Of a stretch of DNA of 60,685 nucleotides, positions 51,721-60,685 are shown piece by piece. A program made the translations under genes and the position numbers. Each line of letters begins with the position of its first letter. Within the stretch, counting starts at the first letter, position 1. The notes under the pieces were generated by a model. It searched no databases, was not told the DNA's origin, and worked only from the letters and a program-made list of their open reading frames with translations. The stretch comes from CAYUAI01 sp964442745 (GTDB taxonomy: Bacteria; Pseudomonadota; Gammaproteobacteria; S012-40), in NCBI GenBank assembly GCA_964442745.1, contig CAYUAI010000018.1:1-60685 (forward strand), in the 5' to 3' direction.

Positions 51721-52445
51721 TGAGTGCTTTCATCCAGTGTACACCACTTGCCATGTTGTAGCAGTTGCAGCGGACGATATTGTGTTTTGTAATTCATTTT
51801 TTTGCTCTGGGCAATCCAGTACCCAAGATAAAGATAAGGCACATTTAGCCGTTTTGCTTGTTCGATTTGCCAGAGTATTGCATATTTTCCCAAGCTTCTT
51901 TCGGGTAACTCGGGGTCGAAAAAGGTGTAAAAAGCAGATAAGCCTTGTTTGACTTGATCGGTAATCGCAATACCCACCAGTTTGCCTTTTAATCTAAACT
52001 CATAAAGCAATGTATCGCACCATGTGCTGTCAATAAAACTAAAATAACGTGGCGGCTCAGGATCGTCCATACCGCCGCCAGAGTGGCGTTGTTTAACATA
52101 TCTTTGATAAAGGTCAAAATGCTCGCTTCGAAAAGCGGTAGGTACACAGTTGACAGTGATGTCACTATTTTGCTGCCAAGTACGACGTTGCGTTCGTTTT
52201 GGTTGAAAATCATCAACCAAAATGCGGGCGGCAAGACAGGCATTGCAATCCGAGCAATGAGGGCGATAAACATGATTGCCACTGCGCCGAAAGCCAATGG
52301 CAATCAGTTGACTATACAGCGTGGAGGACATCGGTCCGTTGGGATCAGCAAAGACTGAGGTTGAGTTTTTTCCATCCAAATAACCACAATGATGTGGCAT
52401 GCTTGCGAAAAAATGTAATTGGTTTTCAGACATAAATTTTTGCAT
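51717..52445 (-). CDS. bpt: Aspartate/glutamate leucyltransferase (bacterial N-end rule)
   Basis: A 242-aa transferase that adds Leu from leucyl-tRNA to proteins with N-terminal Asp or Glu, marking them for ClpS/ClpAP. The Cys motif near the start (MPHHCGYLDGKNSTSVFADP), GFRRSGNHVYRPHCSDCNACLAARI and the C-terminal LGYWIAQSKKMNYKTQYRP are diagnostic. The ATG of M1 or M5 can serve as start. It follows aat on the same strand. Confidence 0.96.
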   Translation of the reverse strand: MQKFMSENQLHFFASMPHHCGYLDGKNSTSVFADPNGPMSSTLYSQLIAIGFRRSGNHVYRPHCSDCNACLAARILVDDFQPKRTQRRTWQQNSDITVNCVPTAFRSEHFDLYQRYVKQRHSGGGMDDPEPPRYFSFIDSTWCDTLLYEFRLKGKLVGIAITDQVKQGLSAFYTFFDPELPERSLGKYAILWQIEQAKRLNVPYLYLGYWIAQSKKMNYKTQYRPLQLLQHGKWCTLDESTQ

Positions 52446-52618
52446 CTCGTTTCAGGCAAGTATTTCACCCATTTTGCGGTATATTTACGCGGTTGCCAAG
52501 TGATGAATGTAGCGCCGTAAATATACGGGACGGGATTGGCATTGTTCTTAATCGTTGCAAATGGTTTGCTGACAAAAACAGGCGTTGATTTCAAAAACTC
52601 GCTTAATGCCGGTGTTGC

Positions 52619-53335
52619 TTACCATGTTGGGTTTATTGTGAAGCTCCAGCGATTTGATGCGGGTGTTAGTTCACCAGCGGCTTTGATATAACTGACGAGC
52701 TCACTGCGTGGTATTTGTTCTGCGCCAAAACGTATTAAATGCTCGGTCTTTACTTGACAATCAATCAGCTGAAATTGCCATTCTTGCAATTGCGTGACTA
52801 AATAAACGAAGGCGGTTTTTGACGCATCCGTTACCCGTGAGAACATGGATTCACCAAAGAAGATTTTACCTAACACCACACCATAGAGTCCACCAACAAG
52901 CTGTTGGTTTTTCCATGCTTCGATCGAATGAGCAAAACCTAGCCGGTGTAATTGGCAGTACGCATCCATCATTTCTGGGGTGAGCCAGGTACCATTTTGG
53001 TTGGATCGACCTTGAGAGCAAGCGTCTATCACGGCTTGGAAGGCGTGATCAAAAGTGATGGTAAATGGATATTTTCGTAAAGTTTTTCGTAAACTACGTG
53101 CGATTTTAAGTTTTTCCGGAAACAAGACTAAGCGCGGATTAGGTGACCACCACAAGATAGGCTGGTCTGCACTGTACCAGGGGAAAACGCCTTGGTGGTA
53201 GGCGGTTAATAGTCGTTCTGGCGATAAATTACCGCCCACGGCCAACAAACCATCAGGTTCTTTAAGGGCGAGCTCCACATCCGGAAAGGGAGAGTGGTTG
53301 TCGTAAGGTGAAATCCAGGTAGGAATATCGATCAA
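52619..53335 (-). CDS. aat: Leucyl/phenylalanyl-tRNA--protein transferase
   Basis: A 238-aa enzyme adding Leu or Phe to proteins with N-terminal Lys or Arg. Conserved parts are GLLAVGGNLSPERLLTAYHQGVFPWYSADQPILWWSPNPRLVL, GVVLGKIFFGESMFSRVTDASK and LIDCQVKTEHL. The first codon is TTG 53335. The gap of 173 nt to bpt holds nothing I can name. Both genes belong to the bacterial N-end rule; clpS and clpA are not in the window. Confidence 0.97.
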   Translation of the reverse strand: MIDIPTWISPYDNHSPFPDVELALKEPDGLLAVGGNLSPERLLTAYHQGVFPWYSADQPILWWSPNPRLVLFPEKLKIARSLRKTLRKYPFTITFDHAFQAVIDACSQGRSNQNGTWLTPEMMDAYCQLHRLGFAHSIEAWKNQQLVGGLYGVVLGKIFFGESMFSRVTDASKTAFVYLVTQLQEWQFQLIDCQVKTEHLIRFGAEQIPRSELVSYIKAAGELTPASNRWSFTINPTW

Positions 53336-53518
53336 ATTTCGCTCTTATCTTATGTGTATACTTCAGTACGGTCATCCAATATGAGTGCAATTTGTGCAAT
53401 GATGGCGTCATTAAATTGACGAAAGTATCATTATAACCTTTTGCATAATCCTAAAAAACTGACGGACGACCCGACTGAGTATAACCATTTCTCGTACAAA
53501 CTGGGAAGTGGCTTGTGA

Positions 53519-54475
53519 CTAATTTGCTGATAAATCGTCCAAGTAGCGTTCTGCGTCTAGGGCGGCCATGCATCCTGTTCCCGCCGATGTGATGGCTTGG
53601 CGGTAAATATGATCAGCGACATCACCGGCGGCAAAAACACCGGGTATTGAGGTAGCGGTGGCATTACCGGCTAACCCCGTTTTTATTTTAATATAAGCCT
53701 GTTCCATGTCGAGCTGGTCTTGAAATAATTCGGTATTCGGAGTATGGCCAATGGCAATAAAAACGCCTTGGACCGCTAGCGCTTGGCTGCCTCCATTTTG
53801 GTTTTTTAGGCGGATACCGGTGACGCCTTGTTGATTACCGAGGACTTCTTCTAGCGCGTGATTCCAGAGGATGGTGACATTGCCTTGCTTGGCTTTTTCC
53901 AGTAGCTTATCGGCTAATATTTTTTCTGATCGAAATTGATTGCGACGATGTACCACCGTAACATGGCTTGCAATATTTGATAAATACAAGGCTTCTTCGA
54001 CGGCGGTATTACCGCCGCCAATCACCGCGACAGGTTGGTTGCGGTAGAAAAAACCATCACAAGTGGCGCAGGCAGAAACGCCCCTACCTTTGAACTTTTC
54101 TTCTGAGTCGAGTCCGAGGTATTTAGCAGAGGCGCCGGTCGCAATAATCAAGGCATCGCAGGTATATTCAGCACTGTCACCGCGCAACACAAAAGGACGT
54201 TGGGTTAAGTTCGCCTGATTGATGTGATCAAATATAATTTCCGTATGAAAGCGTTCAGCATGTTGTAACATTCGGCTCATCAGTGCTGGGCCTTGCACGC
54301 CTTCGGGGTCACCTGGCCAATTATCAACGTCGGTCGTGGTTGTTAATTGCCCTCCCTGAGCGATGCCGGTAATGAGTACGGGCTTGAGGTTAGCGCGTGC
54401 CGCATAGACGGCGGCGGTGTAACCGGCGGGTCCAGAACCTAAAATTAATAATCGGCAGTGTTTAACGGGATTCAC
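53519..54475 (-). CDS. trxB: Thioredoxin-disulfide reductase
   Basis: A 318-aa FAD enzyme transferring electrons from NADPH to thioredoxin. GSGPAGYTAAVYAARANL binds FAD, the redox pair is C136-x-x-C139 in SACATCDGFFYRNQ, and VIGGGNTAVEEALYL binds NADPH, followed by GVFAAGDVADHIYRQ. The start is GTG 54475 with AGGAG upstream. It is divergent from ald across 181 nt. Confidence 0.97.
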   Translation of the reverse strand: MNPVKHCRLLILGSGPAGYTAAVYAARANLKPVLITGIAQGGQLTTTTDVDNWPGDPEGVQGPALMSRMLQHAERFHTEIIFDHINQANLTQRPFVLRGDSAEYTCDALIIATGASAKYLGLDSEEKFKGRGVSACATCDGFFYRNQPVAVIGGGNTAVEEALYLSNIASHVTVVHRRNQFRSEKILADKLLEKAKQGNVTILWNHALEEVLGNQQGVTGIRLKNQNGGSQALAVQGVFIAIGHTPNTELFQDQLDMEQAYIKIKTGLAGNATATSIPGVFAAGDVADHIYRQAITSAGTGCMAALDAERYLDDLSAN

Positions 54476-54656
54476 TAGAAGATAGCTCCTAAAATTGAGA
54501 GAGTGATGTATCTTTTTTAAAAATTGGCGGTATGTTTAATGTAACGTCAGAGGCGCGAAGCGGTGAGTATGTTACCGTCTGCGGGCTATAATTGCCATGG
54601 GCTTTGGTTATCTGTATCAAATTAGAGAATATTTTATTACCTCATAAGGAGTTATA

Positions 54657-55715
54657 ATGCAAGTCGGTATTCCACGCGAAATTAAAGTGAAAGAAGGACG
54701 AGTTGGTTTAATTCCAGCCGCTTGCGCCACGCTGGTTGAGGCGGGCCATGAGGTATTTGTTGAACATGATGCTGGTTTATTAAGCGGTTATCCCGATGAA
54801 ATGTTTCAAGCCGTTGGCGTTAATATTTTGCCTGATGCGGGCGCCTTGTATGAAAAGGCAAAACTCATTGTAAAAGTGAAAGAACCCATCGCGCCTGAGC
54901 TGGATTTGTTGCAATCGCACCATGTATTGTTTAGCTATTTGCACTTGGCGGCCGAACCAGATTTGACCGAAAAATTGCTAGCGATTGGTTTAACGGGCGT
55001 CGCTTTTGAAACAGTGCAAGCGGAGGGAGGGCTACCACTTTTGGCACCCATGAGCAATATTGCTGGACGCATTGCCGCGCAAGTTGGCAGTCATTTACTG
55101 TATCAGCCACTGAATGGAAAAGGTTTGTTGTTGGGTGGTGTGCCAGGTGCTGAGCGCGGCAAGGTAGTGGTGATTGGGGCGGGCGTGGCGGGCGGCAATG
55201 CGGCCGTGGTGGCGGCGAATTTAGGAGCTCAAGTCACGGTCTTTGATAAAAATTTAAACAAATTGGAACACATGAGAGCACTTGGCCCTAATGTGACCGG
55301 GTTGTACCCTTATCCAACGGCGTTAACGGAGGCGGTAGGTGAGGCTGACTTAGTGATCGGTGCGGTATTGGTTACCGGGGCTCGGGCGCCGCATGTGGTT
55401 GACAGAAAAACCGTACAACAAATGAGCCCGGGCAGTGTTATTGCTGATATTTCCGTCGATCAGGGAGGGTGCATCGAAACCACTCACGCCACTACCTATG
55501 CGGACCCGACTTACCTAGAAGAAGGGGTGGTGCATTTTTGTGTGACCAATATGCCTGGCGCGGTACCGAAAACCGCTTCCCAAGCCTTGTCGGCCAGTTT
55601 AATGCCTTATGTGTTGCGTATTGCCCAAGCCGATTGGCGAAATGATTCGGTATTACAATCCGGTATTAATGTGGAGGCGGGCAAGTTGGTACATCCAGCC
55701 TTGCTGAATGCTTGA
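54657..55715 (+). CDS. ald: Alanine dehydrogenase
   Basis: A 352-aa NAD-dependent alanine dehydrogenase, converting alanine to pyruvate and ammonia. The N-terminal GIPREIKVKEGRVGLIPAA, LPLLAPMSNIAGRIAAQ, the NAD site VVVIGAGVAGGNAAVVA and NMPGAVPKTASQAL are diagnostic. It is about 19 residues shorter at the C-terminus than common homologues. AAGGAG lies six nt before the ATG. A TATAAT at 54587-54592 is a candidate -10. ftsK begins 50 nt after the stop. Confidence 0.95.
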   Translation: MQVGIPREIKVKEGRVGLIPAACATLVEAGHEVFVEHDAGLLSGYPDEMFQAVGVNILPDAGALYEKAKLIVKVKEPIAPELDLLQSHHVLFSYLHLAAEPDLTEKLLAIGLTGVAFETVQAEGGLPLLAPMSNIAGRIAAQVGSHLLYQPLNGKGLLLGGVPGAERGKVVVIGAGVAGGNAAVVAANLGAQVTVFDKNLNKLEHMRALGPNVTGLYPYPTALTEAVGEADLVIGAVLVTGARAPHVVDRKTVQQMSPGSVIADISVDQGGCIETTHATTYADPTYLEEGVVHFCVTNMPGAVPKTASQALSASLMPYVLRIAQADWRNDSVLQSGINVEAGKLVHPALLNA

Positions 55716-55765
55716 CGTGTCGAGGTTTAAGCGGTGGATTATTTATTAAAACAGGGAGTAGATCA

Positions 55766-58099
55766 TTGAGACGGGGTGCGACATCTGGGGCAGTAGCTGA
55801 TAAAAATGTGGAGGCACAAATTGTTGGTCACTTGCATCGTGGTATCAGAGAAGCGTTATTAATTTTGTTCTCAGTGCTGGCTGTGTTTTTGCTGGCAGCA
55901 TTAATGACCTATGAAACCAGTGATCCAGCATGGTCACATGGCGTTGTATCAGAAACCGTCAGCAATGCGGGGGGGGTGGTGGGGGCTTGGTTTGCTGATG
56001 TATTTTTATTTTTATTTGGCTATTTGGCATATTTATTTCCTTTGATGGTGGCGACCGTGGGTTGGTTGTTATATCGAACTGCCAAGCAGACCAACCGGCC
56101 GTTTTATTTGCCCCATACCATGGTTCGTAGTCTCGGTTTTATTTTTACCATGGGCTCAGGTGCGGGTATTGCGTCGTTGCATTTCTCGCAAGCTAAGTTA
56201 ACTTTTCCGGCGGATTCTGGAGGACTGCTAGGATCTGTGATTAGTCATAGCTTAGTGGGTGCTGTCAGTCAACTTGGTGCGACCTTATTTCTGCTAGCGA
56301 TTTTTGTGGTTGGGTTTAGTTTGTTCACTGGTATTTCATGGTTTCGTGTGATGGACCTCATTGGTCGCGGTGTTTTTATGGTGGGAGGAAAAGGGCAAGC
56401 CTGGTTTGCACAAAAGCGTAATCAACACCAGGAAAAACAAAAACAACAAGCGCTCGTGAAAACCACTGAAAAGAAAATAGTTGTGCAAGTCGAGCCGACT
56501 CAGTCTGTTAAGCGAAAACTGAAAAAACCCAAAATAGCTAAAACTGCAAAAGTGGAGACTGACAAAAGCGCTCGCTCAGATCGAGAACGTCAGCAGCCAC
56601 TATTTACTGCCGGTGATCCCCTGGCACTACCGCAACTCAATTTATTAGAACAGCCGGATGCTCATCAGCAGAAAGTGGATGCAGGATTTTTGGAAACCAT
56701 GGCTCGGCAAGTGGAGGAAAAACTAAAAGACTTCAATATTGTTGTTGAAGTGGTCTCGGTATTGCCGGGTCCGATTATTACCCGTTTTGAAATACAGCCG
56801 GCGCCGGGAGTCAAAGGTAGCCAAATTGCTAACCTGGCAAAAGATTTAGCCAGGAGTTTATCGGTCATCAGTGTACGCGTGGTCGATGTCATTCCTGGGA
56901 AATCAGTGATTGGGTTAGAAATCCCCAATGAGGTGCGAGAGATGGTGCGTCTGGTTGAAGTATTCCAAGCGAAAGTCTATGACGAAGCCGATTCACCGTT
57001 AACCTTAGCATTGGGCAAGGACATTAGTGGTTACCCAATGGTGGCTGATTTGGCGAAAATGCCACATTTACTGGTCGCTGGAACGACTGGATCAGGAAAG
57101 TCGGTGGCGGTGAATGCCATGATTTTAAGCTTATTATTCAACGCTACCCCGGAACAGGTTCGATTGATCATGATCGATCCTAAAATGCTCGAGTTATCCA
57201 TTTATGATGGGATTCCCCATTTGTTAACACCGGTGGTGACTGATATGAAAGATGCGGCTTGTGCATTGCGGTGGTGTGTAGCAGAAATGGAGCGGCGTTA
57301 TAAGTTAATGGCCGCGCTTGGGGTGCGCAATATTGCGGGTTACAATAAAAAAGTCAAAGAAGCAGAAGCTAAAGGTGAGCCCATTTTAGACCCACTCTAT
57401 AAATTGGGTGCCATTGAGCCTCAAGAAGCGTTAGTGACATTGCCTTTTATTGTGGTGGTGGTGGACGAATTAGCCGACATGATGATGGTGGTTGGAAAAA
57501 AGGTCGAAGAGTTTATTGCTCGATTAGCACAAAAAGCGCGAGCGGCCGGTGTGCATTTAGTTTTAGCGACCCAACGACCTTCGGTGGATGTACTGACGGG
57601 ATTGATTAAAGCGAATATTCCCACGCGGATTTCATTTCAAGTCTCTTCTAAAATCGATTCTCGAACAATTATCGATCAAATGGGTGCCGAACAATTGCTT
57701 GGTCACGGCGATATGCTGTATTTAGCACCCGGTACCGGTATCCCGATACGTATTCACGGTGCATTTGTTTCCGATAAAGAAGTGCATAATGTGGTTGATG
57801 ATATTAAGGCACGAGGATTGCCTGATTATGATGATGCGATTTTGTCCAATAGCATTGTATTGGATGGTGAAAGCCAAGGGAATGGCGATTCCGAGGATCC
57901 AGAGCAAGATGCACTCTATGATCAGGCGGTGGCCATTGTGACGGAAACACGCAAGGCTTCTATTTCGGGGGTACAGCGACGATTAAAAATTGGCTATAAT
58001 CGTGCGGCACGGATGATTGAGGCCATGGAGGAGGCGGGTATTATCAGTCCTCCACAAAGCAATGGCCAGCGGGAAGTATTGGCGCCGCCGCCTCCGTAA
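55766..58099 (+). CDS. ftsK: DNA translocase FtsK
   Basis: About 777 aa. Four N-terminal helices (about 30-180) anchor the protein at the septum. A short basic/Gln linker leads into the motor domain with Walker A GTTGSGKSVAVN, VVVDELADMMMV (Walker B) and ATQRPSVDVLTGLIKANIPTRI, ending in the gamma winged helix (YDQAVAIVTETRKASISGVQRRLKIGYNRAARMIE). TTG 55766 was chosen because GGGAG lies seven nt upstream; the frame is open from TTG 55712, overlapping the ald stop. FtsK aligns and resolves chromosome ends during division. Confidence 0.96.
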   Translation: MRRGATSGAVADKNVEAQIVGHLHRGIREALLILFSVLAVFLLAALMTYETSDPAWSHGVVSETVSNAGGVVGAWFADVFLFLFGYLAYLFPLMVATVGWLLYRTAKQTNRPFYLPHTMVRSLGFIFTMGSGAGIASLHFSQAKLTFPADSGGLLGSVISHSLVGAVSQLGATLFLLAIFVVGFSLFTGISWFRVMDLIGRGVFMVGGKGQAWFAQKRNQHQEKQKQQALVKTTEKKIVVQVEPTQSVKRKLKKPKIAKTAKVETDKSARSDRERQQPLFTAGDPLALPQLNLLEQPDAHQQKVDAGFLETMARQVEEKLKDFNIVVEVVSVLPGPIITRFEIQPAPGVKGSQIANLAKDLARSLSVISVRVVDVIPGKSVIGLEIPNEVREMVRLVEVFQAKVYDEADSPLTLALGKDISGYPMVADLAKMPHLLVAGTTGSGKSVAVNAMILSLLFNATPEQVRLIMIDPKMLELSIYDGIPHLLTPVVTDMKDAACALRWCVAEMERRYKLMAALGVRNIAGYNKKVKEAEAKGEPILDPLYKLGAIEPQEALVTLPFIVVVVDELADMMMVVGKKVEEFIARLAQKARAAGVHLVLATQRPSVDVLTGLIKANIPTRISFQVSSKIDSRTIIDQMGAEQLLGHGDMLYLAPGTGIPIRIHGAFVSDKEVHNVVDDIKARGLPDYDDAILSNSIVLDGESQGNGDSEDPEQDALYDQAVAIVTETRKASISGVQRRLKIGYNRAARMIEAMEEAGIISPPQSNGQREVLAPPPP

Positions 58100-58144
58100 A
58101 TTTTGAGAGTTGTGATGTTTATTAGGCAATATTAGAGTATAAAA

Positions 58145-60508
58145 GTGGCAATATCTCCTTATGAGTTAATGATAAAAAGCTTTCCTGGATTGGTGGCCAT
58201 GTTTGATCCTCAAGACCCGATGGGTGTTTTGAGGATCGAGGGCAAGAGCAGAGCGAGTTTAGTCCGCACCTTGGGTGAAAAAGCCTTATCGAATATTAAT
58301 ACATTGCGGGAAATTATTTGGTTTGACGATAGACAAGACGTTGACGCGACAATTGCCCATGCGATTGAAAATGAGCAGGGTTGGGATATGGAATATCGCA
58401 TTCGCATCGGTGGCGGCATGTTTTGGTATCGGGAGAAGGGTGTGTTTCCCGTCATTGACAGTAGCAAGAAACTGGCGGTTATTTTCATTAATGATGTTTC
58501 CAAATTCAAAAATATAGAAAGTGACTTGCAGTCACAGTTGGATGTAAGTAAGCAGCGTTTTGATTTAAAGAATGAAGTTTTTGCTAGCCTGACCCATGAA
58601 ATCAGAACACCCATGAATGGTGTTTTAGGTATGGCACAAGTATTAACCAAGACAAAGTTATCCACTGAGCAAGGCCAATATGTTTCGACCATTATTGAAT
58701 CTAGCAAAGCACTTATTTCGGTCATTAATGATATTCTGGATATTTCAAAAATTGAAGCGGGTAAGTTAGAGTTAAATCCAGAGTCTGTTGATATTGAAAG
58801 GCTGGTTTATGATGTATGCCAATTGTTAGCGGCGCGAGCGTTTGAACGAAACAATGAATTATTGATTGATTTCGATAGCCAAATGCCAAAATCGTTGATT
58901 GTTGATGGAGGACGCCTTCGTCAAATTCTAATTAATTTCATCGGCAATGCGATTAAATTTACCAGCGATGGTCATATTTTTTTGAGAATTTGTTGTGAAT
59001 CGATTTCTTCAGAAAAAGGTGTATTTTTATTTGAGATACAAGACACAGGTATTGGTATATCGGAAGTCGCACTCGCCAATTTATTTTCTGCATTCAAGCA
59101 GGTGGATGTGGCGATTGCTAATACCTACGGTGGCACCGGGTTGGGGTTGCATATTTGCAAACAATTAGTATCGTTAATGGGTGGCGAACTGGGTGCCAGA
59201 AGCCAATTAGAGGAGGGCTCAACATTTTGGTTTAAATTAGAGTTACCGTGGACACAAGCCGTCGATGATATTGCTTTTAACTTGACGGATAAGCAAGTTG
59301 TGCTTGTCGGCCAAGATGAGGTTAGCAGTTGTCTCGCCGCACAATATTTAGCGGTCGCTGGACTAAAGGTGAGAATACTGACCAATGCAGAAGATGCGTT
59401 AGCTTTATTTTCTGGTAAGGAAATGTTTGACTTCTTGATTGTCGATAAAAATTCCCCCGGCATGGATGGTATAGCATTAACGAAACTCATTAAAAAAAAC
59501 CAAAATATACCTGCATTGCTGTTAACGACGACGGTTGATCGTGTGGATGCGGCACAATTGAGGTTGAGCGGAGTGAATGCCTATTTAACTAAACCTGTCT
59601 CAGGTAGTTTGTTACGCCACGCCATGTCTATTTTGTCGACCACGGAAGATTTAACAAAAGAAGTGATTTTTATTGCAAGTCAAGGTGATTATGTAAAAAA
59701 TCAACGCGCCAAAAAATCAATTAAATTAAAAGGCCATGTCTTGGTTGCTGATGATGTAGACATCAATCAACGTGTGGTTAAAGCGATGTTAGCTAACGTA
59801 GGCGTGACCACTGAATTTGCTAATAACGGTCAGGAAGCCGTCGATAAGTGCCATAAAAATCATTATGACTTGATTTTTATGGACTGCCAAATGCCGATTA
59901 AAAATGGCTATGATGCGACTCGAGAAATTCGTAGTGCAGAAAATATTAAAGCTAACATTCCCATCATCGCATTAACAGCCAATGCCTCGGAAACGGATAG
60001 GAAAAAATGTTTCGATGTTGGGATGGATGATTTCTTAGTGAAGCCATTTATTGATGATGCCTTGTTTGCCATACTTGAAAAATGGATGGGCATTCAGTTT
60101 GATGAGCCAATGGAGGGGGATGTGATTTCTCTTATGGAGGAACAGGCGATTGACTTGGTGCAGTTCAACAAGCTAAAAACCTTAATGAAAGATGATTTTA
60201 ATTCCTTTATTACATCAATCGCAGGCAAGTTCGAGGAACGATTAACATTAATCTCTCACTTACTTTCCGATGGTAAATTAAATGAAATCAACGAGGCTGC
60301 ACATGCTTTAAAAGGACTTTCTGGTATGGTGGGGGCCAACAATGTAATGGAGAATGCCATTGAGGTAGAGAATCTTTCCAAGGAACACGATTTTGCTAAA
60401 CTATCGATGCAGATTAATGAATTGGAAGAGGCGATCACCCAAGCCTTGGGAGTGATCAATGAATTAATCGACGAAGACCTGGATCAACAAGTTGTACTCT
60501 TCGAATAA
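58145..60508 (+). CDS. Hybrid sensor histidine kinase with two receivers and an Hpt domain (BarA-like)
   Basis: A 787-aa soluble hybrid kinase starting at GTG 58145 (ATG 58169 is possible). Order: PAS-like region (about 10-130), HisKA (LTHEIRTPMNG), HATPase (NFIGNAIKFT, DTGIGIS, GTGLGLHI), REC1 (LIVDKNSPGMDG, TKPVS), REC2 (ADDVDINQR, FMDCQMPIKNG, VKPF) and C-terminal Hpt (AAHALKGLSG). The domains form a full internal phosphorelay. No transmembrane helix is seen, unlike BarA itself. A final response regulator is not adjacent. Confidence 0.93.
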   Translation: MAISPYELMIKSFPGLVAMFDPQDPMGVLRIEGKSRASLVRTLGEKALSNINTLREIIWFDDRQDVDATIAHAIENEQGWDMEYRIRIGGGMFWYREKGVFPVIDSSKKLAVIFINDVSKFKNIESDLQSQLDVSKQRFDLKNEVFASLTHEIRTPMNGVLGMAQVLTKTKLSTEQGQYVSTIIESSKALISVINDILDISKIEAGKLELNPESVDIERLVYDVCQLLAARAFERNNELLIDFDSQMPKSLIVDGGRLRQILINFIGNAIKFTSDGHIFLRICCESISSEKGVFLFEIQDTGIGISEVALANLFSAFKQVDVAIANTYGGTGLGLHICKQLVSLMGGELGARSQLEEGSTFWFKLELPWTQAVDDIAFNLTDKQVVLVGQDEVSSCLAAQYLAVAGLKVRILTNAEDALALFSGKEMFDFLIVDKNSPGMDGIALTKLIKKNQNIPALLLTTTVDRVDAAQLRLSGVNAYLTKPVSGSLLRHAMSILSTTEDLTKEVIFIASQGDYVKNQRAKKSIKLKGHVLVADDVDINQRVVKAMLANVGVTTEFANNGQEAVDKCHKNHYDLIFMDCQMPIKNGYDATREIRSAENIKANIPIIALTANASETDRKKCFDVGMDDFLVKPFIDDALFAILEKWMGIQFDEPMEGDVISLMEEQAIDLVQFNKLKTLMKDDFNSFITSIAGKFEERLTLISHLLSDGKLNEINEAAHALKGLSGMVGANNVMENAIEVENLSKEHDFAKLSMQINELEEAITQALGVINELIDEDLDQQVVLFE

Positions 60509-60685
60509 TAGCTATTCATCAGTAACCTACCTTGCAATACCTGAAAAAATTCTGTCTTTTCCCCAAACTAAACTCACCTAGAAAGAGGGTTTTATATCCT
60601 ATCAATTCATCACCCCTAAAGATTTTTTTTCATTTGGTCGCTGCTTAGGAATCTGAATGAAATTATAGAGGTAGCGAAAAAGAGG

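Noticed and set aside
60640..60685. Sequence CTTAGGAATCTGAATG near the right edge resembling the dispersed repeat
   Set aside because: Only the first nine or ten bases match the repeat; this is within chance.

Overview
The window reads as chromosomal DNA of a free-living or host-associated gammaproteobacterium of moderate GC content. I cannot place it to genus. Housekeeping genes of gammaproteobacterial type (ftsK, ftsH, aat, bpt, trxB, nagZ, hemH, folA, gltA, pgi, ycgL, yqhA) are mixed with signalling genes and several unrecognised envelope proteins. I see no rRNA, tRNA, CRISPR array, phage module or intact insertion sequence. Non-coding structure consists of strong intergenic hairpins, one 164-bp palindromic element, a short dispersed repeat and a cluster of DnaA boxes.

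Layout. 1-1063: 3' part of a malate:quinone-oxidoreductase-like gene with an in-frame TAG upstream. 1223-7368 (minus): a five-gene operon of aldehyde dehydrogenase, glutamine-synthetase-like ligase, iron alcohol dehydrogenase, class I glutamine amidotransferase and cobQ; the first four fit a gamma-glutamylated amine or amino-alcohol route. 7616-11621: an unknown secreted Pro-rich protein, wrbA, a DUF4398-like protein and yqhA. 11630-17382: class I fumarase, an orphan efflux adaptor coupled to acylphosphatase, citrate synthase, ycgL and an FHA-GGDEF cyclase. 17800-20482: the complete AmmeMemoRadiSam set (amrA, amrB, amrS). 20598-24622: a VWA lipoprotein, folA and an OmpA/thrombospondin-3 protein. 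25134-30207: response regulator, LysM-FecR protein and CHASE2 histidine kinase, probably one signalling unit. 30208-34866: palindromic element, a small zinc-ribbon/membrane ORF, a DUF481 protein, an Hpt/pseudo-receiver protein, a secreted unknown and a phosphotransferase/ATPase. 35043-35252: DnaA boxes. 35753-43000: pgi, a Ser/Thr kinase with periplasmic repeats, hemH and nagZ. 43111-46157: PhnD-like binding protein plus histidine kinase. 46380-48547: small genes, a possible small RNA and an SDR. 48597-60508: ftsH, a retropepsin-like protein, bpt, aat, trxB, ald, ftsK and a BarA-type hybrid kinase.

Together the genes describe a respiring organism with TCA enzymes (Mqo-like, fumarase, citrate synthase), heavy investment in envelope sensing (three histidine kinases, one Hpt protein, one DNA-binding regulator, one cyclase, one Ser/Thr kinase) and an N-end-rule tagging pair (aat, bpt). 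The most promising poorly described items are the AmmeMemoRadiSam set, the gamma-glutamyl operon ending in cobQ, the kinase with five extracytoplasmic repeats, two unlisted small membrane ORFs (30548-30721 and 47103-47213) and the DnaA-box cluster.
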